DNA of 64,000 nucleotides from Myotis daubentonii (GCF_963259705.1 NC_081846.1:89602641-89666640); one strand, 5' to 3'. Positions 45,071 to 56,965 are shown, numbered from the stretch's first letter. Program-made: numbers and translations. The notes: generated by a model not told the origin, from the sequence alone.

Positions 45071-45880
45071 TAAAAATGTATCTGTATATTTTAATGACAT
45101 CTGGAAACCACAATATTAGCCCTAGGAATATTCAAATTATTTCTCTGTTCATCCTTGGGAATCTTAACTTTTAGTGATCACATAACTTTGTAGCAACCAG
45201 ACTCTTTTTGAAGACTTACTGTTTTAAGTGAAGTGATAGCCTGTATTAAACTAAAACCTAGAAACAGATAAGATTGCAATAGTTTGAATTTTCTAGTTTA
45301 TCCATAAACCCTTGTTTGTTTCAGTTAGTAAAATTTTGCAAACTAATCTTAATCAAATATAATTCAAAACACCTAAATAATAGTAGCTATAGTATTTAAG
45401 TGCTCTGTTATATCAACTAAGAGATGGAAGTAAGAAATATGTTTCCTGTATCAAGCTGTGTGTAAACTTTAAAACACATTAAAATGCTTTTTTAACTTAC
45501 CATGCTATTTTATATTTGCAAGCTAGCACAAAATTTCCTTGAAAAAATTGATTCAATTGTTAGAATGAAGATAAATTACACATTGATTTTAATATAAAAT
45601 ATAAACAAACTTAAAAACTAGATATTTAAAAAACAGAAAATGAGCCTGTGAAAATTCAAGTGTTTTTCTAAAGAACTTGCAAATAATGTATAACCAATCT
45701 AGGATTTAAGCTGGGTGCTTCTTTCTCTCACTCTCTTTTTATCTTTCTCACCTCTCTCCCATTCTCCTAACCCTCTTCCTCTCTCCTTCCCTTCCTTTCT
45801 TCCTATCTTTTTTTTCTTCCCCCTTCCCTCCCTCTCTCACAGCCCAGTCCAATCCTTATTATCCTTGTTAAGGGTGAAAA
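45071..45880. other. Unassigned AT-rich DNA with a pyrimidine tract
   Basis: No gene seen. 45715-45843 is a CT-only tract broken by few purines, low-complexity. Confidence 0.5.
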
Positions 45881-46980
45881 GGATTTCGTTGCATTAATAT
45901 ACTTCATTTTTTTCTATTTATTTACATTTTGGTTATTGTGAACAATGCTATTATAGACATGAAACTACAAATACTTCTTTGAGACCATTTTCAAAGCTTT
46001 TAAGTATATATTCAGAAGTAGAATTGCTGACTCATATGTTCTTTGATTTTTTAATTTTTTGAGGAAACACCACATCATTTTTCTAGTGGCTGTTCCATTT
46101 TATATTCCAAAACAATAGTACAAAAGGATTCCCATTTCACCACATTCTTGCCTACACTTACGTTTCTTTTATTTTTTCTTCATAATGTCCATTCTAACAT
46201 GTGCCAGATAATATCTCATTGTAGTTTTATTTAAATTTTCCCTAATGATTACTGGTGTTCGGCAAGCTTCCATGTGCTTTTTCGTCATTTGTCTTTTTAG
46301 AGAAATGTCTTTTCAAATCCTTCAGTCATTTTTTTAATTGGGTTGTTGGTTGTTGTTGATAAAGCAAAGTTCTTTATATATTTTATATGTAAAATTTCTA
46401 TCAGACAAATAGTTTGCAAATATTTCTTTCATAGTACGGGTTGTCCTTTTACTTTGTTAATTGTGTCCTTTGATGCGCACAAGTTATAAATTTTTCTGTA
46501 GTGCAATTTATGTTTAATTTTTTTCCTGAGTCCTTTATGTGACACATTCAATAAATCATTGCCATATCTAATGTCATGAAGCTTTCCCCCTATGATTTTT
46601 TCAAAGAGTTTCATTTTAAAGTTTTAGGTCTTTGTTTCTTTTGGGGTTAATTTTTGTATATAAAGTTCCAACTTCCAACTTAATTTTTTTTGCATGTAAA
46701 CATCCAGTTTTCCCAACAACATTTGTTTGTCCTTCTCTGGTGAATGGTTTTAACACCCTTGTGGAAAATGATTTGATGATATAGGCAAGTATTTATTCTG
46801 GCTTCCATTCAAATTTTTTTGTCTATATATTTGCCTTTATGCCAGTACCCTGCTGAATTAATTACCAAAGTTTTGTAATATGTTTTAAGCAAAAAAGTGT
46901 GAGACCTTTAACTTTGTTCTTTTTTAAGATTGTGTATCTAGTCAGAGGATTTTTTTGTTTGTTTGTTTTTGTTAAATTGA

Positions 46981-48041
46981 TTAGAGGCCCGGTGCACAAA
47001 AATTTGTGCACTTGGGGTGGAGGAGGTCCCTCCGCCTGGCCTGTCCACTCTCGCAGTCTGGGATCCCTCGGAGAATGACCACCTGCTGGCTTAAGCCTGC
47101 TCCTCAGGGGATAGGGCCTAAGCTGGCAGTCAGACATCCCTCTGGCAGCCCGGGATCCCTCAGGGAATGTCCACTTATGAGCGGGAGCAGGCCTAAGCTG
47201 CAGTCAGACATCCTTAGTGCTGCTGAGGAGGCAGGAGAGGCTCCCACCACCACCGCTGTACTGGCAGCCATCAGCCTGGCTTGTGGCTGAGCAGAGCTCC
47301 CCCATGTGGGAGTGCACTGACTATCAGAGGGCAGCTCCTGTATTGAGAGTCTTCCCCCTGGTGGTCAGTGTGTGTCATAGTGACCAGTCATTCCCAGTCT
47401 TTCTGCTGTTAGGGTCATTTTGCATATTACCCTTTTATTATATAGAATAAAGGCCTGGTGCATGGGTGGAGGCCGTCTGGTTTGCCCTTAAGGGTGTCCC
47501 GGATCAGGGATGAGGTCCTTCTGGGGTGCCTGCCAGCCTGGGTGAGGGGCTGAGGGCCATTTTCAGACTGTCCATACCCCCTTCAGGGAGGATGTCCCCG
47601 CTGGGGTGCCTGGCCAATCTGGGTGAGGGGCTGATGGCTGTTTTCAGGTTGGCCACAGCCCCTTCAGGATGGGGGTCCCCCCTGGGGTGCCTGTCCAGCC
47701 TGGGTGAATGGCTGAGGGTCGTTTTCAGGCTGGCCATGGTCCCCAGCCACCCAAGCTCCCAGTGGAGGCTGGCTGGAAGCAGGTATCTGGGATTTATTTA
47801 TCTTCTATAATTGAAACTTTGTTGCCTTGAGTGGAGGCCACAGCCGGCCAGGGCAGGCAGGAAGCTTGGCTTCCTCCATCACTGGGGCAACCAAGCCTCC
47901 TGCTTGCTCCAGTTCCATGGCTACCTACAGCCATATTGGTTGGGTTAATTTGCATATAGTCCCTCTGTTTGGCTGGTGGGCATGGCTTGGGGCATAGCGG
48001 AGGTGTGGTCAATTTGCATGTTTCTCTTTTATTAGATTAGA
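46981..48041 (-). mobile_element. Complete A-B composite Helitron, inverted
   Basis: The B part (46981-47447) begins ttagaggcccggtgcac with hairpin gtgcacaaaaatttgtgcac. The A part (47448-48041) begins taaaggcctggtgcatgg and ends cttttattagattaga. Read on the minus strand the order is A then B with the same junction as in 43211-44361. Inserted in the old L1. CTCF-like arms have one or more mismatches. Confidence 0.9.
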
Positions 48042-48293
48042 TTTCTTTAGGATGGCCTTTTGTATTTTGGTTAAATACATCATTGAGATTTTAGTAAGAT
48101 TGTATGGAATGTGTATGCTACTTGGATAGTATTGACATGCAGATATTTATTGTTGCATTAATTTGCATTTTCTTCAATTTATTTCAGTATCATTTGCTAA
48201 TTTCAGTGTACAAATTATCTCTTCTGTTAAAATTTCCCTATTTTATTCTCCATAACTCTATACTAAAAGCAATTGTTTTCTTAATGTATTTTC

Positions 48294-48501
48294 TTTTTAA
48301 AATATAGTTTTATTGATTTCAGAGAGGAAGGGAAAGGGAGAGATAGAAACATAAATGATGAGAGAAAATCATTTATCAGATGCCTCTTGCACTCCCCCTA
48401 CTGGGATTGAGCCCATAACCTTGGTATGTGCCCTGAGCAGGATGGAACCTTGTCCTCCTGGTTCATAGGTTGACACTCAACCACTGAGCAACACTGGCTG
48501 G
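48294..48501 (-). mobile_element. tRNA-derived SINE, inner member of a nested pair
   Basis: On the minus strand: ccagccagtgttgctcagtgg head, gttgagtgtcaacctatgaa, A-tail at the left. It has no clear duplication of its own. Confidence 0.85.
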
Positions 48502-48518
48502 TCATATACCTCATTCTC

Positions 48519-48763
48519 CTTTTTAATTTTTTATTTATTTTTTATCCTCACCATAGATTTTTTTCAGGGAGAGAGTGGAAGAGAAAGGGAAAGACAGAAA
48601 GAAATATCAATGTAAGAGAAACACATTTATTGGTTGCCTCCTGCACACACCCCAACCAAGGCCCGGGCCAGGGAGGAACCTGTAACTTAGGTACATGCCC
48701 TTGATGGGCATCAAACCTGGGACCCTGCAGTCCACAGGCCAACTGAGCCAAATCAGCTAGGGC
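48519..48763 (-). mobile_element. Ves-related SINE, outer member of a nested pair
   Basis: On the minus strand: gccctagctgatttggctca head, B box diverged, tail at 48519-48545. The 17-bp duplication tttcttaatg(t/c)attttc lies at 48277-48293 and 48764-48780, so it brackets both SINEs. The inner SINE therefore probably entered the poly(A) tail of this one. Confidence 0.88.
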
Positions 48764-49275
48764 TTTCTTAATGCATTTTCAAATGGTACATTGTTAGTGT
48801 ATAGAAGCAGAACTAATTTTTTTATTGATATTGTATAAGCAAGTTAGCTGCATTTTTAATTCGTCCTAACAGTGTTTTGTGAATTCCCTAGTATTTTGTA
48901 AATATACAATAATGTCAGTGGGAATAGAGATCATTTTACTTTTTATTTCCCAAATCAATTGATGTTATTTCTTTTTCTTGCCTATTTGTTCTGTTTTTAT
49001 TTATTTTATTTCATTTTATTTATTCTGTATTTTGCCTATTTGTTATGGAAAGGACTTCAATACTATGTTGAATGGAAATGTTAAAAGTCAACATCCTTGT
49101 CTTATTCCTGATTTTAGAGAAAAAAAAATATTTCAGTTTCTTATTATTAGCTGTAAGCTTTTCATATATGGCTATGATAATTTTGAAGCAGTTTTCTTCA
49201 ATTACTATTTTATTGTTTTTGTCATGAAAGGTTATTGAATTTTTTTTTATTAAACTTATATGGGTGACATTTGGT

Positions 49276-50185
49276 TGCCGGGGTCCAGGGGTTCCCAAAG
49301 GTGTAGACGGAGTCGGCGAAGGAGGTAGGACATGGAGACAGCGTTCAGTTGATCAGCAGCCTAGCCAGGATCTCTAGCCCGGATCTCCAGAGAGGTTCTG
49401 CTTCGGATCTCCAGCGAGGTTCTGTAGCCATGTTCCCTCGCTAGGTTCTCCAGCCAGGTTCTGTCCAGGCTCTCCAGTCAGGTTCAGTGTCCAGGTTCCA
49501 GTCAGGTTCTCCTGCCAATCTCTGTAGTCAGGTTCAGTCCAGGATCCCTTGCCATGTTCTCCCGCTAAGCTCTGTCTCTAGGCTCCGAGGCCAGTCCCTC
49601 TCCAGGATCCTCTGGCATGCTCTCGCCAGTGAAGTCCTTCTGTCTCTAGAGAACGTTCTGTGTAGGTTCTGTGCCTAGGCTCTGTCTCTCTTGGTCCTGT
49701 CTTCCAAGCCCTGTGTTCTCAGTTCTGTGTTCTGAGTTCTGTCTCATGAGTTCTGTGTTCTGAGTTCTGTGTCTCTGTCTGGTTCTGTGTTCTGAGTTCT
49801 GTCTCTTGCTGTCTTCTGAATTCTGTCTCCTGAGTTCTGAGTGTTTCTGTCTTGTTACAACTGTATTTATACCAGTTGATTCAATCCTATCAATCTCTAT
49901 TACAAAGGTTAGGGCGTTTCTTATCTCCATTCCAGGGAGAAAAGATTATGTAGTTTAAGCATGATTGTTCGTAGTTAAAGGGATTAATTACCCGCCTGGC
50001 ACTTAGTTGAGGGGTTTTATTCCCTCCCTAACTTCAGGGGAAAATCCCTACCTGGGGATTCAACCTTTCTCGGAGAGGTGACTTTGGTTAAAACACAGCG
50101 CCAAGAAGGTGAGCAAACATATTAAGAAAAGTATGCCATATATGCCAGGTCCCTTGAAACAGCAAGGATGGACTGGCTCCCGGCA
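49276..50185 (-). repeat. ERV LTR 1 (3' LTR of the array)
   Basis: 910 bp. On the minus strand it runs from TGCCGGGAGCC (50185) to CCCCGGCA (49276). A TATA-type box (ggtataaatacag) lies at 49861-49873. Downstream of it the transcript side is packed with cagaac/gttctg hexamers (49683-49860) and diverged caggttctcc units (49380-49540). No AATAAA was found downstream of the TATA box; one lies upstream near 50015. Confidence 0.93.
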
Positions 50186-51028
50186 AATTCCCCCTTTTTT
50201 ATTTTTTAAAAGCAGGCATTAAAAAGAAAAACCTGAAATGCTCTCTTGTATCCATTTTAAGAGTAGGATTGGCGCTTTCTGCTATTACCTGAGTCCTGAT
50301 CTATCATCCCAGGGAGAGCTTGCCAATCCTGCACTTTCCCAGGGTAGAAAGGCTGCAGTGGGGTTAAGGATAAGGCTCCTTGGGCCTACCTTCTCCCATG
50401 CCTCTACATTTACCTTTCCAGCACCTTTCCTTCCTCAGAAAAGCATGGACGTATTTCTTGTATAAAACGTTCTGTCTGACTGGGAGTAACCTTAATTCCT
50501 CTGCTAACAAGCATATATGTTTAAAAGATCAATACAGAGTCTTTTTTCTTTAGACTCAGTATGGCACATCTTCTTAATCTAAAGATCAATACAGAGTCTT
50601 CTTTCTTTGGACTCAGTATGGCACATCTTCTCAATCTAAGTTCTGTACTATCCACCTTCTTACCCTATTTATCCTCTATAGGGGGGTCTGTAGCACCCTG
50701 GTGGAGTCCTATCCGTCCCGAGTGTGGGGGTTTTCAAGGGGGGGGGGGCTTACCTAAGGGAATCCTGTTCCAGGGATTCCCAAAGGTGTGGACGGAGTCG
50801 GCGAAGACTATCCACCCTCTTCCTACGGTGGAGTCCTATCCGTCCCGAGTGTGGGGTTCTCAATGGGGGGGCTTACCTAGGGGAATCCTGTTCCAGGGGT
50901 TCCCAAAGGTGTGGACGGAGTAGGCGAAGACTATCCACCCTCTTCCTACGGTGGAGTCTGATCCGTCCCGAGAGTGGGGCTTCTCAATGCGGGGGGCTTA
51001 CCCAAGGGAACCCTGTTCGGGCGCCATA
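50186..51028 (-). mobile_element. ERV internal region 1, gag remnant only
   Basis: On the minus strand: 2-nt spacer and primer binding site (51011-51026), then a leader with three ~120-bp repeats each holding an ag|gtaagc splice-donor-like site. A 63-bp direct repeat follows (50527-50640), then about 300 bp in which one short frame ends in the spaced motif W-x-x-V-G. That motif recalls the matrix part of betaretroviral Gag. The tract ends in a purine run (50186-50200). Stops interrupt the frame and all of pol and env are missing. Confidence 0.7.
51011..51026 (-). other. Primer binding site, tRNA-Lys type
   Basis: On the minus strand TGGCGCCCGAACAGGG starts 2 nt after the LTR. This matches the 3' end of tRNA-Lys3, as used by betaretroviruses and lentiviruses. 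Identical sites recur at 52764-52779 and 54517-54532. Confidence 0.92.
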
Positions 51029-51938
51029 TGCCGGGGTCCAGGGGTTCCCAAAGGTGTAGACGGAGTCGGCGAAGGAGGTAGGACATGGAGACAGCGTTCA
51101 GTTGATCAGCAGCCTAGCCAGGATCTCTAGCCCGGATCTCCAGAGAGGTTCTGCTTCGGATCTCCAGCGAGGTTCTGTAGCCATGTTCCCTCGCTAGGTT
51201 CTCCAGCCAGGTTCTGTCCAGGCTCTCCAGTCAGGTTCAGTGTCCAGGTTCCAGTCAGGTTCTCCTGCCAATCTCTGTAGTCAGGTTCAGTCCAGGATCC
51301 CTTGCCATGTTCTCCCGCTAAGCTCTGTCTCTAGGCTCCGAGGCCAGTCCCTCTCCAGGATCCTCTGGCATGCTCTCGCCAGTGAAGTCCTTCTGTCTCT
51401 AGAGAACGTTCTGTGTAGGTTCTGTGCCTAGGCTCTGTCTCTCTTGGTCCTGTCTTCCAAGCCCTGTGTTCTCAGTTCTGTGTTCTGAGTTCTGTCTCAT
51501 GAGTTCTGTGTTCTGAGTTCTGTGTCTCTGTCTGGTTCTGTGTTCTGAGTTCTGTCTCTTGCTGTCTTCTGAATTCTGTCTCCTGAGTTCTGAGTGTTTC
51601 TGTCTTGTTACAACTGTATTTATACCAGTTGATTCAATCCTATCAATCTCTATTACAAAGGTTAGGGCGTTTCTTATCTCCATTCCAGGGAGAAAAGATT
51701 ATGTAGTTTAAGCATGATTGTTCGTAGTTAAAGGGATTAATTACCCGCCTGGCACTTAGTTGAGGGGTTTTATTCCCTCCCTAACTTCAGGGGAAAATCC
51801 CTACCTGGGGATTCAACCTTTCTCGGAGAGGTGACTTTGGTTAAAACACAGCGCCAAGAAGGTGAGCAAACATATTAAGAAAAGTATGCCATATATGCCA
51901 GGTCCCTTGAAACAGCAAGGATGGACTGGCTCCCGGCA
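51029..51938 (-). repeat. ERV LTR 2
   Basis: Appears identical to LTR 1 over 910 bp. Shared between two internal regions. Confidence 0.93.
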
Positions 51939-52781
51939 AATTCCCCCTTTTTTATTTTTTAAAAGCAGGCATTAAAAAGAAAAACCTGAAATGCTCTCTT
52001 GTATCCATTTTAAGAGTAGGATTGGCGCTTTCTGCTATTACCTGAGTCCTGATCTATCATCCCAGGGAGAGCTTGCCAATCCTGCACTTTCCCAGGGTAG
52101 AAAGGCTGCAGTGGGGTTAAGGATAAGGCTCCTTGGGCCTACCTTCTCCCATGCCTCTACATTTACCTTTCCAGCACCTTTCCTTCCTCAGAAAAGCATG
52201 GACGTATTTCTTGTATAAAACGTTCTGTCTGACTGGGAGTAACCTTAATTCCTCTGCTAACAAGCATATATGTTTAAAAGATCAATACAGAGTCTTTTTT
52301 CTTTAGACTCAGTATGGCACATCTTCTTAATCTAAAGATCAATACAGAGTCTTCTTTCTTTGGACTCAGTATGGCACATCTTCTCAATCTAAGTTCTGTA
52401 CTATCCACCTTCTTACCCTATTTATCCTCTATAGGGGGGTCTGTAGCACCCTGGTGGAGTCCTATCCGTCCCGAGTGTGGGGGTTTTCAAGGGGGGGGGG
52501 GCTTACCTAAGGGAATCCTGTTCCAGGGATTCCCAAAGGTGTGGACGGAGTCGGCGAAGACTATCCACCCTCTTCCTACGGTGGAGTCCTATCCGTCCCG
52601 AGTGTGGGGTTCTCAATGGGGGGGCTTACCTAGGGGAATCCTGTTCCAGGGGTTCCCAAAGGTGTGGACGGAGTAGGCGAAGACTATCCACCCTCTTCCT
52701 ACGGTGGAGTCTGATCCGTCCCGAGAGTGGGGCTTCTCAATGCGGGGGGCTTACCCAAGGGAACCCTGTTCGGGCGCCATA
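51939..52781 (-). mobile_element. ERV internal region 2
   Basis: Appears identical to internal region 1, including the length of the G-run and the leader repeats. Primer binding site at 52764-52779. Confidence 0.9.
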
Positions 52782-53691
52782 TGCCGGGGTCCAGGGGTTC
52801 CCAAAGGTGTAGACGGAGTCGGCGAAGGAGGTAGGACATGGAGACAGCGTTCAGTTGATCAGCAGCCTAGCCAGGATCTCTAGCCCGGATCTCCAGAGAG
52901 GTTCTGCTTCGGATCTCCAGCGAGGTTCTGTAGCCATGTTCCCTCGCTAGGTTCTCCAGCCAGGTTCTGTCCAGGCTCTCCAGTCAGGTTCAGTGTCCAG
53001 GTTCCAGTCAGGTTCTCCTGCCAATCTCTGTAGTCAGGTTCAGTCCAGGATCCCTTGCCATGTTCTCCCGCTAAGCTCTGTCTCTAGGCTCCGAGGCCAG
53101 TCCCTCTCCAGGATCCTCTGGCATGCTCTCGCCAGTGAAGTCCTTCTGTCTCTAGAGAACGTTCTGTGTAGGTTCTGTGCCTAGGCTCTGTCTCTCTTGG
53201 TCCTGTCTTCCAAGCCCTGTGTTCTCAGTTCTGTGTTCTGAGTTCTGTCTCATGAGTTCTGTGTTCTGAGTTCTGTGTCTCTGTCTGGTTCTGTGTTCTG
53301 AGTTCTGTCTCTTGCTGTCTTCTGAATTCTGTCTCCTGAGTTCTGAGTGTTTCTGTCTTGTTACAACTGTATTTATACCAGTTGATTCAATCCTATCAAT
53401 CTCTATTACAAAGGTTAGGGCGTTTCTTATCTCCATTCCAGGGAGAAAAGATTATGTAGTTTAAGCATGATTGTTCGTAGTTAAAGGGATTAATTACTCG
53501 CCTGGCACTTAGTTGAGGGGTTTTATTCCCTCCCTAACTTCAGGGGAAAATCCCTACCTGGGGATTCAACCTTTCTCGGAGAGGTGACTTTGGTTAAAAC
53601 ACAGCGCCAAGAAGGTGAGCAAACATATTAAGAAAAGTATGCCATATATGCCAGGTCCCTTGAAACAGCAAGGATGGACTGGCTCCCGGCA
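52782..53691 (-). repeat. ERV LTR 3
   Basis: Same as LTR 1 except a C-to-T difference at 53498 that removes nothing recognisable. Confidence 0.93.
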
Positions 53692-54534
53692 AATTCCCCC
53701 TTTTTTATTTTTTAAAAGCAGGCATTAAAAAGAAAAACCTGAAATGCTCTCTTGTATCCATTTTAAGAGTAGGATTGGCGCTTTCTGCTATTACCTGAGT
53801 CCTGATCTATCATCCCAGGGAGAGCTTGCCAATCCTGCACTTTCCCAGGGTAGAAAGGCTGCAGTGGGGTTAAGGATAAGGCTCCTTGGGCCTACCTTCT
53901 CCCATGCCTCTACATTTACCTTTCCAGCACCTTTCCTTCCTCAGAAAAGCATGGACGTATTTCTTGTATAAAACGTTCTGTCTGACTGGGAGTAACCTTA
54001 ATTCCTCTGCTAACAAGCATATATGTTTAAAAGATCAATACAGAGTCTTTTTTCTTTAGACTCAGTATGGCACATCTTCTTAATCTAAAGATCAATACAG
54101 AGTCTTCTTTCTTTGGACTCAGTATGGCACATCTTCTCAATCTAAGTTCTGTACTATCCACCTTCTTACCCTATTTATCCTCTATAGGGGGGTCTGTAGC
54201 ACCCTGGTGGAGTCCTATCCGTCCCGAGTGTGGGGGTTTTCAAGGGGGGGGGGGCTTACCTAAGGGAATCCTGTTCCAGGGATTCCCAAAGGTGTGGACG
54301 GAGTCGGCGAAGACTATCCACCCTCTTCCTACGGTGGAGTCCTATCCGTCCCGAGTGTGGGGTTCTCAATGGGGGGGCTTACCTAGGGGAATCCTGTTCC
54401 AGGGGTTCCCAAAGGTGTGGACGGAGTAGGCGAAGACTATCCACCCTCTTCCTACGGTGGAGTCTGATCCGTCCCGAGAGTGGGGCTTCTCAATGCGGGG
54501 GGCTTACCCAAGGGAACCCTGTTCGGGCGCCATA
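53692..54534 (-). mobile_element. ERV internal region 3
   Basis: Appears identical to internal region 1. Primer binding site at 54517-54532. Confidence 0.9.
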
Positions 54535-55444
54535 TGCCGGGGTCCAGGGGTTCCCAAAGGTGTAGACGGAGTCGGCGAAGGAGGTAGGACATGGAGACAG
54601 CGTTCAGTTGATCAGCAGCCTAGCCAGGATCTCTAGCCCGGATCTCCAGAGAGGTTCTGCTTCGGATCTCCAGCGAGGTTCTGTAGCCATGTTCCCTCGC
54701 TAGGTTCTCCAGCCAGGTTCTGTCCAGGCTCTCCAGTCAGGTTCAGTGTCCAGGTTCCAGTCAGGTTCTCCTGCCAATCTCTGTAGTCAGGTTCAGTCCA
54801 GGATCCCTTGCCATGTTCTCCCGCTAAGCTCTGTCTCTAGGCTCCGAGGCCAGTCCCTCTCCAGGATCCTCTGGCATGCTCTCGCCAGTGAAGTCCTTCT
54901 GTCTCTAGAGAACGTTCTGTGTAGGTTCTGTGCCTAGGCTCTGTCTCTCTTGGTCCTGTCTTCCAAGCCCTGTGTTCTCAGTTCTGTGTTCTGAGTTCTG
55001 TCTCATGAGTTCTGTGTTCTGAGTTCTGTGTCTCTGTCTGGTTCTGTGTTCTGAGTTCTGTCTCTTGCTGTCTTCTGAATTCTGTCTCCTGAGTTCTGAG
55101 TGTTTCTGTCTTGTTACAACTGTATTTATACCAGTTGATTCAATCCTATCAATCTCTATTACAAAGGTTAGGGCGTTTCTTATCTCCATTCCAGGGAGAA
55201 AAGATTATGTAGTTTAAGCATGATTGTTCGTAGTTAAAGGGATTAATTACCCACCTGGCACTTAGTTGAGGGGTTTTATTCCCTCCCTAACTTCAGGGGA
55301 AAATCCCTACCTGGGGATTCAACCTTTCTCAGAGAGGTGACTTTGGTTAAAACACAGCGCCAAGAAGGTGAGCAAACATATTAAGAAAAGTATGCCATAT
55401 ATGCCAGGCCCCTTGAAACAGCAAGGATGGACTGGCTCCCGGCA
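54535..55444 (-). repeat. ERV LTR 4 (5' LTR of the array)
   Basis: Differs from LTR 1 at three sites that I can see (55253 G to A, 55331 G to A, 55410 T to C); two are CpG decay. In the sense direction this is the promoter-side LTR. Confidence 0.93.
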
Positions 55445-56951
55445 TTTGGTCAACATGATCATATAGGTTTAAGGTGTAGGTTACTATAATACATGATCTG
55501 TATATTGTACCTTGTGCCCACCACCCAAGTCAAATCTCCTGTCACTATATATTTAAAATCCTTTTACTATATCAATTCATATAATCAAATTAAAAAAAAA
55601 TGTTTATTCATTCTGTCAATATAGTTTTCATTGATTGATTTTTATATTTTGAACCCTCCTTGCACTGAAGGAATAAAATAACTTGGCTGTGGTGTATAAT
55701 CCTTTTAATATACAGTTAAATTCTCTCTGGTATTTTGTTCAAGATATTTACTTCAATAACCATAAAGTTTAATGTTGTATAGTGATATTTACTGTTGTGT
55801 TTTGTCTGACTTTGGATTTAGGCAAATGCTGGCTTTATAGAATAAATTCAGAATGATTGCTTCCTCTTTAAATTTTTGAAAGAGTTAAAAGATGATTCAT
55901 GTTTAATATCCTTTAAATGTTTGGTAGAATTTGCTTGTAAAGACTTTTAGTCCTATTATTGTTTGGGAGGTTTTCACTACTAACTTAGTCCCTTTTATAG
56001 GTTTGTCAGATTTTTATTTCTCCATGATTTAGGCTTTTTATATTATTTTTTAAAAAAATTATCAATTTAATCTTGATAATATAATTTTTCAATATATAAT
56101 ATAGTCAGTATATAATATAGTCAATATATAATAATATTCTTATTATTTTTGTTTCTATAATATTAGTTGTAATGTTCTTCTTACGATTCTTATTTTACTT
56201 AAGTTTTCACTTTTTCTTAAAGAGTAGCTAAAGTTTGTAAATTTTTTCAATCTTTCTAAAGAACCAATGCTTATTTTATTTTTTCTATTTTTGTTGTATT
56301 CTCTATTTTTAATATATCAGACCTAATATATATTATTTTCATCCTTTTGATAGCTTTGGATTAATTTTTTTCTTTAGTTCTTTAATGTAAAAATTTAAAT
56401 TTTTGTTGTGAGATATTTATTCTTTTTAATGTGTGTATTGACAGCTATAATCTTTCCTTATAAGCACTGCTTTAACTGCATCTTATAAGTTTTATGACGT
56501 GTATTCATATTCATTTTTCTCAAAAATATTTCCCAGTTTACTTGTGGTTTCTTCTTTGAATCATTAGTAGTTTAAAGATCTGTTAATTTTCAGATTTTTT
56601 AAAATATTTTCAGTTCTTCTGCTATTGATTTTTAATTTTATTCCATTGTGATTAGATACTTTATTTAAACACTAGAGACCCAGTGCACGAATTTGTGCAC
56701 CAGTGGGGTTCCTTGGCCTGGCCCGCAGGATCGAGCCGAAACTGGCTATCCAACATCCCCTGAGGGGTCCCAATTGCGAGAGGGCTCAGGCCATGGCAAT
56801 GGACCCCACAGGTGCATGATCAGGGCCGGGGAGGGACACAGGAGATTGGCCAGCCAGGGCAGACTACGGAGGGCTCCAGGGCATATCGGCCCATCTGGCT
56901 CAGCCCAATCAGCTGGACCCCAGCAACAAGCTATCCTACGGGTTGGAGCGC

Positions 56952-56965
56952 CTGCCCCCTGGTGG
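56952..56965 (-). promoter_or_regulatory. CTCF-core match in a Helitron
   Basis: Exact CCACCAGGGGGCAG on the minus strand. A second copy in the same orientation at 57005-57018 has one mismatch, so here the pair is direct rather than inverted. Confidence 0.5.

Larger units (their letters stand above)
49276..55444 (-). mobile_element. Class II-like ERV: tandem array of four LTRs and three internal regions
   Basis: Exact period 1753 bp. Four 910-bp LTRs alternate with three 843-bp internal regions. A 6-bp target duplication, tttggt, lies at 49270-49275 and 55445-55450. TG...CA LTR ends (minus strand), a Lys-type primer binding site and a purine tract next to the 3' LTR define a minus-strand provirus. 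No pol or env; only a possible gag trace. The units look identical except for a few LTR substitutions, so the array is very young or an assembly product. Confidence 0.93.
49241..55545 (-). mobile_element. L1 3' fragment carrying the ERV array
   Basis: The T-run at 49240-49250 and attaaacttatatgggtgaca on the left, then caacatgatcatataggttt and gcccaccacccaagtcaaatc on the right (55451-55545), form the antisense 3' end of an L1 of about 130 bp. The endogenous retrovirus sits inside it. Confidence 0.75.

Noticed and set aside
49646..49930. 94-codon minus frame rich in Arg-Gln-Asn-Ser-Glu repeats, present four times
   Set aside because: It is the translation of the cagaac hexamer array in the ERV LTR. 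The four copies are just the four LTRs, not a conserved protein.
50561..50923. 120-codon plus frame repeated in the three ERV internals
   Set aside because: It lies antisense to the provirus and arises from leader and 63-bp repeats. No domain, and conservation is explained by the tandem array.
49276..55444. Regular direct repeats as a possible CRISPR or satellite
   Set aside because: Unit size 1753 bp, LTR ends, PBS, PPT and a single TSD identify an ERV array. CRISPR does not occur in such a genome.
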